Of a stretch of DNA of 64,000 nucleotides, positions 57,971 through 64,000 are shown piece by piece. The stretch covers positions 84,084-148,083 of the forward strand of contig NZ_MEJG01000005.1 in assembly GCF_002592045.1 (NCBI RefSeq). Reading direction: 5' to 3'. Each line of letters starts with the position of its first letter. Position 1 is the stretch's first letter. Both the position numbers and the translations under genes were made by a program. The stretch is from Parasaccharibacter apium (GTDB lineage Bacteria; Pseudomonadota; Alphaproteobacteria; Acetobacterales; Acetobacteraceae). The notes beneath the pieces were generated by a model. It had not been told where the DNA came from, ran no database searches, and was given only the letters and a program-made list of their open reading frames with translations.

Positions 57971-58438
57971 ATGACACTATTCAATCCACACGCGCTACGC
58001 AATCAGCTTCAACCTTCACATTCTGTTCTGGGGATAGACCCCGGCAGTAAGCAGATAGGCCTTGCCCTGTCTGATACATCGCTCATGCTGGCTTCACCCC
58101 TTACCATTGTGATGCGAAAAAAACTTAAACAGATGCTGCCAATCTTTCAGGAATTATGCACCCAGCATGCAATAGGGGGAATCGTTGTCGGCCTTCCCCT
58201 CTCCCTTGATGGCAGCTTCGGCCCTGCTGCTCGTGCTGCTCATGATTGGGCAAAAGATTTGAGCGAGCGTCTTAATATACCTGCTTGCTTATGGGATGAG
58301 CGGCTCTCCTCCAGTGCTGTAAATCGCTTTTTGATTCAAGAAGCCGATATGAGCCGTAAAAAACGCGGAGACGTGGTCGATAAAATGGCCGCAGCCTACA
58401 TGTTGCAAGGCTGGTTGGATGCCACGATAGCCTCTTAA
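57971..58438 (+). CDS. ruvX: RuvX/YqgF, putative pre-16S rRNA nuclease
   Basis: The frame opens upstream inside gatC, but the ATG at 57971 gives a proper 155-aa YqgF product. It has SVLGIDPGSKQIGLALSDTS (RNase H-like strand with catalytic Asp), GGIVVGLPLSLDGSFGP, LWDERLSSSAVNR and DKMAAAYMLQGWL. YqgF matures the 5' end of 16S rRNA. Confidence 0.92.
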   Translation: MTLFNPHALRNQLQPSHSVLGIDPGSKQIGLALSDTSLMLASPLTIVMRKKLKQMLPIFQELCTQHAIGGIVVGLPLSLDGSFGPAARAAHDWAKDLSERLNIPACLWDERLSSSAVNRFLIQEADMSRKKRGDVVDKMAAAYMLQGWLDATIAS

Positions 58439-58452
58439 TATATCTTACCCAC

Positions 58453-58485
58453 AAAAAAGGGGGCCACATGCTCCATGCGGCCCCC
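58453..58485 (-). terminator. intrinsic terminator of the GFOR-like gene
   Basis: On the minus strand GGGGGCC pairs with GGCCCCC and is followed by TTTTTT. It ends the oxidoreductase transcript; ruvX converges on it. Confidence 0.82.
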
Positions 58486-58512
58486 TCCTCATCAGAGCGT
58501 CTTAAAGGACGA

Positions 58513-59757
58513 TCAGATGGTCTTACGCCAGTCACCCCAATCGGTGGAGACAGGGCGGCTACCAGAGTTAGCAGACTGATACATAGCTTGAATCAAGCGC
58601 ACATCCTGCATGCCTTCTTCACCCGTTGCAGCGAGCGGTGTGTTATTAGCTACGCTGATGGCTAAATGGTCTAGCTGAGCGGAGAACTGGTTCAATGCTG
58701 GGATGGTGAACATCGGTGTGGACCATGTTTGTGTATCCCCACTTGTGCAGTGGCTTACGCTGTTACACCAATAGCTTGTTGCAGGGTCCATCCGCAGGGA
58801 GGCTTCCGTCCCTTGCAGGTTAAAGCGGGACATCGCATTGACGTTAAAGGAGGCACTACCATGTGCCACCGCGCCAGAGCGATACCGCATGATCCAAACG
58901 ATTGTCTCGTCAATCTCACGGAACATCGGGTCAGATGGCGGCATGATTGTGGCCTGAACCTCAATCGGATCCTCATCCAGCATGTAACGAGAGCCGTTCA
59001 CCCCGTAAATACCGAGGTCCATCAGCGCACCACCGCCAGATAGCGCGCGTGTTAGACGCCACTGGTAGGTAGGATCGGTCGGGTCGGTATTATCGCCGTT
59101 ATCTGTGCTGATAATCTGTGGCTTACCGATGCTGGTGCGTGCCAGCTCAATAGCTTTATGTGTAACGGGGTCGAAGTGGCAACGATAGCCAATCATCAGC
59201 TTCTTGCCAGCTTTCTTACCAGCGTTAATCATACGCTGACATTCTTCCACCGTGACAGCCATTGGCTTTTCACACAGCACATGCTTGCCAGCGCGGAAAG
59301 AACGCTCCGTAAAATCAGCATGCAGGGAGTTCGGCAGAATGATGTATACAGCATCAACTTCCGGGTCCTGCGCGATTTTATCGAACGTATCGTATGTATA
59401 GAGGTGGGATTCCTCAATACCATAATGCTTGCCGAGACGACGTGCCTTCTCGATGTCACCGCTGACAAGAGCTGTAACCTTTGCATATTCACACTCTGCA
59501 AAAGCAGGGAGAATCTGGTTCACAGCATATTTGCCAAGACCAACAATGGCATAACCAAACTTACGCGGGCCATCATTTAGCGGGCGAAGAAGATTCGGAT
59601 AAGGGCGTTTCCCCAAGCCAGCCGGCGGTGCTGGGAAACCAAGAGACTGCGCCACAGCAGAGCTTGCCCCCCCTGCTACGATGGAAGCCCCAAGGGCGCC
59701 CAAAACATGCCGACGGCCTGTATTGACCGTCTTTTTGGATGATGAATGAGCATTCAT
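58513..59757 (-). CDS. glucose-fructose oxidoreductase-like periplasmic enzyme
   Basis: The 414-aa product starts at the ATG at 59757. The N-terminus has a twin-arginine signal (TVNTGRRHVLGALGASIVAG), so it would be exported folded with its cofactor. The mature part follows Zymomonas GFOR closely: KFGYAIVGLGKYAVNQILPA (Rossmann, tightly bound NADP), VDAVYIILPNSLHADF, LCEKPMAV (catalytic Lys), MIGYRCHFDP, GIYGVNGSRYML and NQFSAQLDHLAISV. GFOR makes gluconolactone and sorbitol from glucose and fructose. Whether this relative uses fructose or is a plain glucose dehydrogenase is open. Confidence 0.9.
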   Translation of the reverse strand: MNAHSSSKKTVNTGRRHVLGALGASIVAGGASSAVAQSLGFPAPPAGLGKRPYPNLLRPLNDGPRKFGYAIVGLGKYAVNQILPAFAECEYAKVTALVSGDIEKARRLGKHYGIEESHLYTYDTFDKIAQDPEVDAVYIILPNSLHADFTERSFRAGKHVLCEKPMAVTVEECQRMINAGKKAGKKLMIGYRCHFDPVTHKAIELARTSIGKPQIISTDNGDNTDPTDPTYQWRLTRALSGGGALMDLGIYGVNGSRYMLDEDPIEVQATIMPPSDPMFREIDETIVWIMRYRSGAVAHGSASFNVNAMSRFNLQGTEASLRMDPATSYWCNSVSHCTSGDTQTWSTPMFTIPALNQFSAQLDHLAISVANNTPLAATGEEGMQDVRLIQAMYQSANSGSRPVSTDWGDWRKTI

Positions 59758-60253
59758 TTTAAGTACATCCTCTCCACTGAAATAACGGCCTCGCAGAATT
59801 ACGAAGCCTAGCGACAAGCGGGAAGATTTTTATACTCCCCGGCCTCTGCGGGGAGGTTAAAGCTGCCTAAAAGGGATTGGCAATCGCCCCTTGTTACGGA
59901 ATATCTCCATTTACGATCCTGAAATATAAGATAAATCTATCACTGATATAAAATACTTATTTTACAACATATTATAATCAGGATCACGAAGGGTTTATTT
60001 TCACTCTCTTTCACAAGGTATAGATGAATTGCATTTTAGACATGGCACAACATCTTTCCTTTAAAAGATGTAAAGAAAACACGATGCCCATGCTATCTTC
60101 ACGCAAGTAACAAGGTTTTTCATTACGCCTTGAACCATATTCATCGTTACTGCTGACATACAGCATCAATAGCAGCGACAAAAACAGCCTTGGACATTCC
60201 CGCCGCTGCGTTTAACACACATCAATTATTTAAGGAGATAATCACCAGAGGAG
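59758..60253. other. intergenic region with a GC-rich hairpin
   Basis: About 500 bp between the GFOR-like gene and tRNA-Val. CTCCCCG (59835-59841) pairs with CGGGGAG (59849-59855) near the start of the presumed leader of the - strand gene, but no T-run follows on either strand. The middle is AT-rich (59930-60080) and likely holds promoters. No open frame with coding character is seen. Confidence 0.4.
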
Positions 60254-60328
60254 TGGTGGGCGCAACAGGGATTGAACCTGTGACCCCTACCATGTCAAGG
60301 TAGTGCTCTACCGCTGAGCTATGCGCCC
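60254..60328 (-). tRNA. tRNA-Val (anticodon GAC)
   Basis: On the minus strand GGGCGCA pairs with TGCGCCC, with A and CCA after it. The anticodon arm TACCTTGACATGGTA shows GAC. D arm TAGCTCAGCGGTAGAGCA and T loop GGTTCAATCC are standard. Confidence 0.97.
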
Positions 60329-60365
60329 CTCTTGGTGTGAGAGGGTATTTACCTTGCCCTATAAG

Positions 60366-61262
60366 ATGTGGCAAGCCTCCATTGTGAAAAAAGTTCAAAA
60401 ACCTCCGTGCGCACTCCCGCTTCGCCCTTCCCAGGCCGTTGGGATACAGCTCCCTCCTTGTAAGAGCCGGACTCCCTTTTTGTTATCATCCCCACATTCC
60501 GGGCGAAATTATCCTACAGATTTTCTCAAAACGACTATTCTTCCCCTCAATGAACTAGAGCGCATGGAGGATCGTTTTATCAATGAACTCCTACAAGACC
60601 TCCCCGCTCATGGCCTCAGCCTCATTCAAGCACTATTTCCACGAAGCTTTTGCGACGTGAATCGGGATTGGCGGGAGCTTGATGCCAGCATGTTTTCTCC
60701 CCCCCTTATTGAACAAGACCTCATCCATAGTGCAAAAGTACGCGCAGGCTATGGCGTCATACCGCGCTGTCTAGCGCCGGGGAAAAGTATTTACCGTTAT
60801 TGCTTACCAGTTGAAGAGGCCAGAACGCGCCTTACCCATTATTGGCAACCTTATCATCACGCCCTCCACACAACGCTGGAATCCCTCATTGAGCAATTTG
60901 GCACGGCAATTTTGTTAGATATTCACTCCATGCCACCATTAGCCCAGGCAAGGCCATGCGACATTGTGCTCGGCAATAAGCACGGCACCACATGTTCTCA
61001 TGATCTCATCAGTATGGCTGAAGATTTATTCACCGCTAAAGGGTATCACGTCCAACGTAATGTGCCCTATCCAGGTGGATACATAACAAGCCGGTACGGC
61101 GTAATGGAAGAAAATAAACAAAGCCTACAGATCGAAATTAACCGTGCTTGTTATGTAAATTTAGGAACATTAAAACCCAATCGCCATTTTACAACTATGC
61201 AAAAAGACCTAACAGACATCTTATCAGCAATGGCACACTCTTTCCCTACTTCCAAAGAATAG
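60366..61262 (+). CDS. N-formylglutamate amidohydrolase family protein
   Basis: The open frame begins inside the tRNA, so I take the ATG at 60366 (298 aa). The family signature LLSSPHSGRNYPTDF gives the first metal ligands, followed by LERMEDRFINELLQDLPAHG, FPRSFCDVNR, LLDIHSMPPLAQARPCDIVL (HSM) and QIEINRACYVN. Members remove formyl or similar groups from amino acids such as N-formylglutamate in histidine breakdown. No hut genes are adjacent. Confidence 0.87.
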   Translation: MWQASIVKKVQKPPCALPLRPSQAVGIQLPPCKSRTPFLLSSPHSGRNYPTDFLKTTILPLNELERMEDRFINELLQDLPAHGLSLIQALFPRSFCDVNRDWRELDASMFSPPLIEQDLIHSAKVRAGYGVIPRCLAPGKSIYRYCLPVEEARTRLTHYWQPYHHALHTTLESLIEQFGTAILLDIHSMPPLAQARPCDIVLGNKHGTTCSHDLISMAEDLFTAKGYHVQRNVPYPGGYITSRYGVMEENKQSLQIEINRACYVNLGTLKPNRHFTTMQKDLTDILSAMAHSFPTSKE

Positions 61263-61281
61263 GGAAAGAGTACAGCGTGTC

Positions 61282-61635
61282 TTATTGCTCTAAAAGAAAA
61301 GCTACACCTGCCAGCTTATTTGTCTTTGCGACTTGAGCAACAGGCGTCCCAGCTTTATTGCGCACCAAGCCGTTATCATCGACAGACCCTACGGCACTAC
61401 CTTGGTTGTTATAAACAACGCCACCGCGATCAATCTCGCCGATAATCTTGCCTGTTTTATTATCCAAAACCGCACCAGCAGGACTCACAGAGCCGGAAAA
61501 CTGCGTCGTGATTTGCTTCACTCCAGCAGAATCTGCTTCAGGCTGGGATGCTGCTACACCCAATGATGCAGCACACAACCCGAGTGCCATACCGGACAAC
61601 AAGCAAGTCCGCTTCAGCATAGAAGATATAGACAT
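61282..61635 (-). CDS. small exported protein with G-rich beta repeats
   Basis: The 117-aa product has a signal peptide (LLSGMALGLCAASLGVAAS). The mature part shows three short repeats of the form (A/G)-x-V/L-x-(D/N)-(N/K)-x-G-x-x-(I/V)-G, seen in PAGAVLDNKTGKIIGEIDRG, VVYNNQGSAVGSVDDNG and LVRNKAGTPVAQV. Similar repeats occur in DUF3659-like and stress-related proteins. Function unknown. AAGAGGT precedes the ATG. Confidence 0.65.
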   Translation of the reverse strand: MSISSMLKRTCLLSGMALGLCAASLGVAASQPEADSAGVKQITTQFSGSVSPAGAVLDNKTGKIIGEIDRGGVVYNNQGSAVGSVDDNGLVRNKAGTPVAQVAKTNKLAGVAFLLEQ

Positions 61636-61723
61636 CTAAAACCTCTTTCTATCTCAGACAGCCCGCAGCGTTAGCACATGAAAGACAGCAGGCAAACCAT
61701 TACGGAATGCTCGCCCCTCCCCA

Positions 61724-62104
61724 TTACAGGTCGTAACGACCACAGAGCTTATTACCATCTGGGTCACGCAAATAAGCTAGAAAATATTGCGCATCACCCA
61801 CATTCCGTACCCCCGGCGGGTTCTCAATATCCAAGCCGCCATGTTCAATGCCAGCTTTGTGCCATGCTTTCACCTCATCTTCACTCCTAAGAGCAAATCC
61901 TAGTGTAAAACCATTCGCTACCGAAGCCGGGTTACCATCAATTGGCTTACCAATCATGAACATCTGGCCGTCTTTTTCATAAAGCAGCTTACCAGGCATC
62001 GCCTCACCTAGAGCTTTCCCGCCCATAACGGAGAATAACGCATCATAAAACTTCTTAGCGCGTGCAAGATCATTCGTCCCTAAGGCAACATGCGTGTAAA
62101 GCAT
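61724..62104 (-). CDS. VOC superfamily protein
   Basis: The 126-aa product starts at the ATG at 62104 after GGGAGAG. It reads MLYTHVALGTNDLARAKKFY, later FALRSEDEVKAWHKAGIEHG and YFLAYLRDPDGNKLCGRYD. The ends match the glyoxalase fold, and the final metal Glu is missing (CGRYDL). Substrate unknown; a lactoylglutathione lyase label would be too specific. Confidence 0.85.
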   Translation of the reverse strand: MLYTHVALGTNDLARAKKFYDALFSVMGGKALGEAMPGKLLYEKDGQMFMIGKPIDGNPASVANGFTLGFALRSEDEVKAWHKAGIEHGGLDIENPPGVRNVGDAQYFLAYLRDPDGNKLCGRYDL

Positions 62105-62213
62105 AGCCAACTCTCCCAACTCGAAGAAAATTCATTCCTGCTAGGATATGGGGAGGCGTCTCTATCTTTCAATGAGGGCTATAGCCTCTAAAATCTAACT
62201 TTTCAGTAAGAGG

Positions 62214-63626
62214 CTAACGTTTATATACATCCTCTAGCCGCACAATATCATCCTCTCCCAAATAAGGGCCAGACTGCACCTCAATCAAGGTGATCGGGAT
62301 ACGGCCGGGATTTTCTAACCGGTGAACAGCCCCTAATGGCAAATAAACACTCTCATTTTCTTTAACCGTAAGGACCTCATCATCACGCGTTACAAGGGCT
62401 GTACCAGCAACAACAACCCAATGTTCAGCACGATGAAAATGTTTTTGGAGCGATAATTTCTCCCCCGGACTCACATGGATACGCTTCACTTGGAAGCGAT
62501 CACCCTGAATCAAACTCTCATAAAACCCCCAAGGGCGGTACATGCGCACATGCTTCTCAGCTTCACCGCGACCTTCATCCCGGAGGCGTGAGACCATGTG
62601 TTTAATATCTTGTGCACGGTCGCGATGTGAAACCATAACAGCATCTTTGGTAACGATGATGATAAGGTCATCCACGCCTGTTACCGTCGCAACAACACTA
62701 TCAGAATGTACATAACAATTCTTGGCTCTGTCTAAAAAGACATTGCCTCGCGTTGCATTGCCGTCACTATCCTTAGGTGTTAGCTCCCAAACGGCATCCC
62801 AACTCCCAACATCCATCCAGCCGAAATGAGCAGGCACCACAGCAGCACGTTGCGTTTTCTCCGCCACCGCATAATCTACCGAGATAGACGGCGCTTGGGC
62901 AAAGCTTTCTGCTTCTAGCTGAAGAAAGCCTAAATCTGTCTGAACATTCTCAACCGAACGCTCAACCGCATTGTAAATCTCTGGAGCAAGAGCCTTTAAC
63001 TCAGACAAAAACACCTTAGCTCGCGCCATAAACATGCCGGAGTTCCAAAGATATTTCCCCGCTGCTAAAAGGCGTTTTGCTTCCTCCTCATTCGGTTTTT
63101 CAAGAAAGCGCGTGATATGAAACGCATTCTGCGTACCGTCTAACGCTTTGCCTTGCTCAATATACCCATAGCCTGTCTCAGCTTTTGTGGGTGTCATGCC
63201 GAATGTCGCAATATAACCTTTCTCGGCGGCTTCTCGCGCTTGCGAGACCGCCTCTTGTAGAGCGGGGATATCTGTAATCGCGGCATCAGCTGGCATAAAC
63301 CATAAAATGGCCTCATCATCCGTTTTAGCCTGCCAAAATGCCGCCGCTGCCATCGCCGCTGTGGAGTTACGCGCGACTGGCTCCAGCACGATCCGCGCAC
63401 CCTCTATCCCAACTTGCCGCAGCTGCTCGGCCATGACAAAACGATGGTCACAATTCCCCACGATAATGGGAGCGGCCTGCAATCCAAGCAGCCTCGTCCG
63501 TTGCACAGTCTCCTGGAAGGGTGTCTCCTGCCCTAAAAGCGCACAAAACTGCTTGGGATAGCTCTTACGCGAGACTGGCCATAACCGCGTGCCAGACCCC
63601 CCAGACAATATTACAGGAACAATCAT
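62214..63626 (-). CDS. manC: bifunctional mannose-1-phosphate guanylyltransferase / mannose-6-phosphate isomerase
   Basis: The enzyme makes GDP-mannose for surface polysaccharides. The ATG at 63626 follows AAGGGAA by eight bases, giving 470 aa. The N-terminal domain has VPVILSGGSGTRLWPVSRKS and YPKQFCALLG (nucleotidyltransferase signature) and FLEKPNEEEAKRLL. The C-terminal cupin domain has YRPWGFYESL, VSPGEKLSLQKHFHRAEHWV and PLGAVHRLENPGRIPITLIE, the type II phosphomannose isomerase metal site. Confidence 0.94.
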   Translation of the reverse strand: MIVPVILSGGSGTRLWPVSRKSYPKQFCALLGQETPFQETVQRTRLLGLQAAPIIVGNCDHRFVMAEQLRQVGIEGARIVLEPVARNSTAAMAAAAFWQAKTDDEAILWFMPADAAITDIPALQEAVSQAREAAEKGYIATFGMTPTKAETGYGYIEQGKALDGTQNAFHITRFLEKPNEEEAKRLLAAGKYLWNSGMFMARAKVFLSELKALAPEIYNAVERSVENVQTDLGFLQLEAESFAQAPSISVDYAVAEKTQRAAVVPAHFGWMDVGSWDAVWELTPKDSDGNATRGNVFLDRAKNCYVHSDSVVATVTGVDDLIIIVTKDAVMVSHRDRAQDIKHMVSRLRDEGRGEAEKHVRMYRPWGFYESLIQGDRFQVKRIHVSPGEKLSLQKHFHRAEHWVVVAGTALVTRDDEVLTVKENESVYLPLGAVHRLENPGRIPITLIEVQSGPYLGEDDIVRLEDVYKR

Positions 63627-63947
63627 CCCAGTTCCCTTCATGAACCGACGAATACCGCTCTACAGATATATAGACGCTCTCTTCTCCTATCCCCCTTTAA
63701 AAGTCAACTCCCGGCAAACAGAATAACCATTGTAAGAGATAAAATTAAAATTACTTTTTAATAAAGAATGTTTTGTCTTTATCACATACAACGCTACACC
63801 CTGTTTCATTAAAAACAAAACCAATAACCGCACCCCATCTAAAAACAATTACGCTGAACTAAAAGGGAAGAATAATAGTCCTAAAGGTAAACTAACTTAA
63901 TATGCTAGCCTCTACAGCTATAACCCTCAACCAATACAGAGGGTAAC
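63627..63947. other. AT-rich region upstream of manC
   Basis: About 320 bp without a gene, strongly AT-rich from 63720 to 63900. It likely holds the manC promoter. In the frame of the following repeat there is a TAA at 63921 and no start codon after it. Confidence 0.4.
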
Positions 63948-63997
63948 AAATGGCACACAACCATCGATTGCATCCGCACCAATCTCGGCCAAAAACC
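63948..63997. repeat. right copy of the 50-bp dispersed repeat
   Basis: This encodes KWHTTIDCIRTNLGQKP in one frame, identical in protein to 139-189 with silent changes such as GAC/GAT and AAC/AAT. An in-frame TAA at 63921 lies upstream and no start codon lies between, so here the segment appears to be a detached C-terminal remnant. It continues beyond the window. Confidence 0.8.
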
Positions 63998-64000
63998 ACC

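Noticed and set aside
59835..59855. GC-rich hairpin as a terminator
   Set aside because: It lacks a T-run on either strand and lies upstream of the minus-strand gene start; listed only as part of the spacer.
1..64000. CRISPR array or rRNA operon
   Set aside because: No regularly spaced repeats and no rRNA-like sequence were seen on reading the window.

Overview
The window looks like the chromosome of an acetic acid bacterium (Alphaproteobacteria, Acetobacteraceae). The evidence is indirect: a periplasmic glucose-fructose-oxidoreductase-type enzyme with a twin-arginine signal, an RbtT/DalT-type polyol transporter, CydDC, the alphaproteobacterial families DUF1013/TrcR and DUF3126, and a gatCAB operon beside ruvX. 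No rRNA and no CRISPR array is present, and the species cannot be named from the sequence alone.

Layout. 1-2.1 kb: the 3' end of an unrecognised gene, a secreted Cys-pair repeat protein and a class A acid phosphatase. 2.1-7.2 kb: glk, an SDR, a GNAT-like protein, then nrdR-nusB-thiL, in which nusB carries a 1-nt frameshift. 7.4-16.9 kb: a PCuAC-like protein, a lipoprotein with recQ, cydDC, the ABC-F gene uup, a T4 Imm-like/SHOCT membrane protein and a Gfo/Idh/MocA oxidoreductase. 17.1-24.8 kb: secDF, mscL, rpmE with a terminator-like leader hairpin, trcR, purEK and two tandem radC paralogues. 24.8-37.3 kb: uvrD-prmA, an aminopeptidase P, pdxJ-pdxA, an M20 peptidase and a 1071-aa glycosyltransferase with N-terminal 'YPDV' repeats. 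37.5-45.0 kb: lapA-pyrF-trpF, tRNA-Ser(GGA), a nitroreductase, an iron-storage pair (bfr/bfd) with Fur-type boxes, a polyol MFS carrier, gpmA, an AT-rich small membrane protein and a VOC protein. 54.5-64 kb: tRNA-Ser(GCU), gatCAB, ruvX, the GFOR-like gene, tRNA-Val(GAC), an N-formylglutamate amidohydrolase, a small repeat protein, a VOC protein and manC.

The accessory region is a precisely bounded 9.25-kb island, 45253-54505. A 17-bp direct repeat of the 3' end of tRNA-Ser(GCU) marks its two ends. Inside are a wrecked tyrosine recombinase, a wrecked relaxase and a nonsense-mutated mobC, so the element can no longer move by its own genes. Two diverged, inverted IS5-type transposase remnants enclose the only intact genes: two overlapping large GTPases. 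The first has a dynamin-like layout and ends in about 105 residues that resemble the tandem KH module of NusA, with an intact GKRG loop. The second resembles LeoA-type bacterial dynamin-like proteins. Two intact GTPases amid decayed mobility genes suggest selected cargo. A role in defence or stress is the most attractive hypothesis but is unproven.

Other points worth a second look: the nusB frameshift; a RadC pseudoenzyme next to an apparently active RadC; a 50-bp repeat of a C-terminal coding segment present at both ends of the window; the hairpin just upstream of rpmE; and the AT-rich SLATT-like membrane protein after gpmA.
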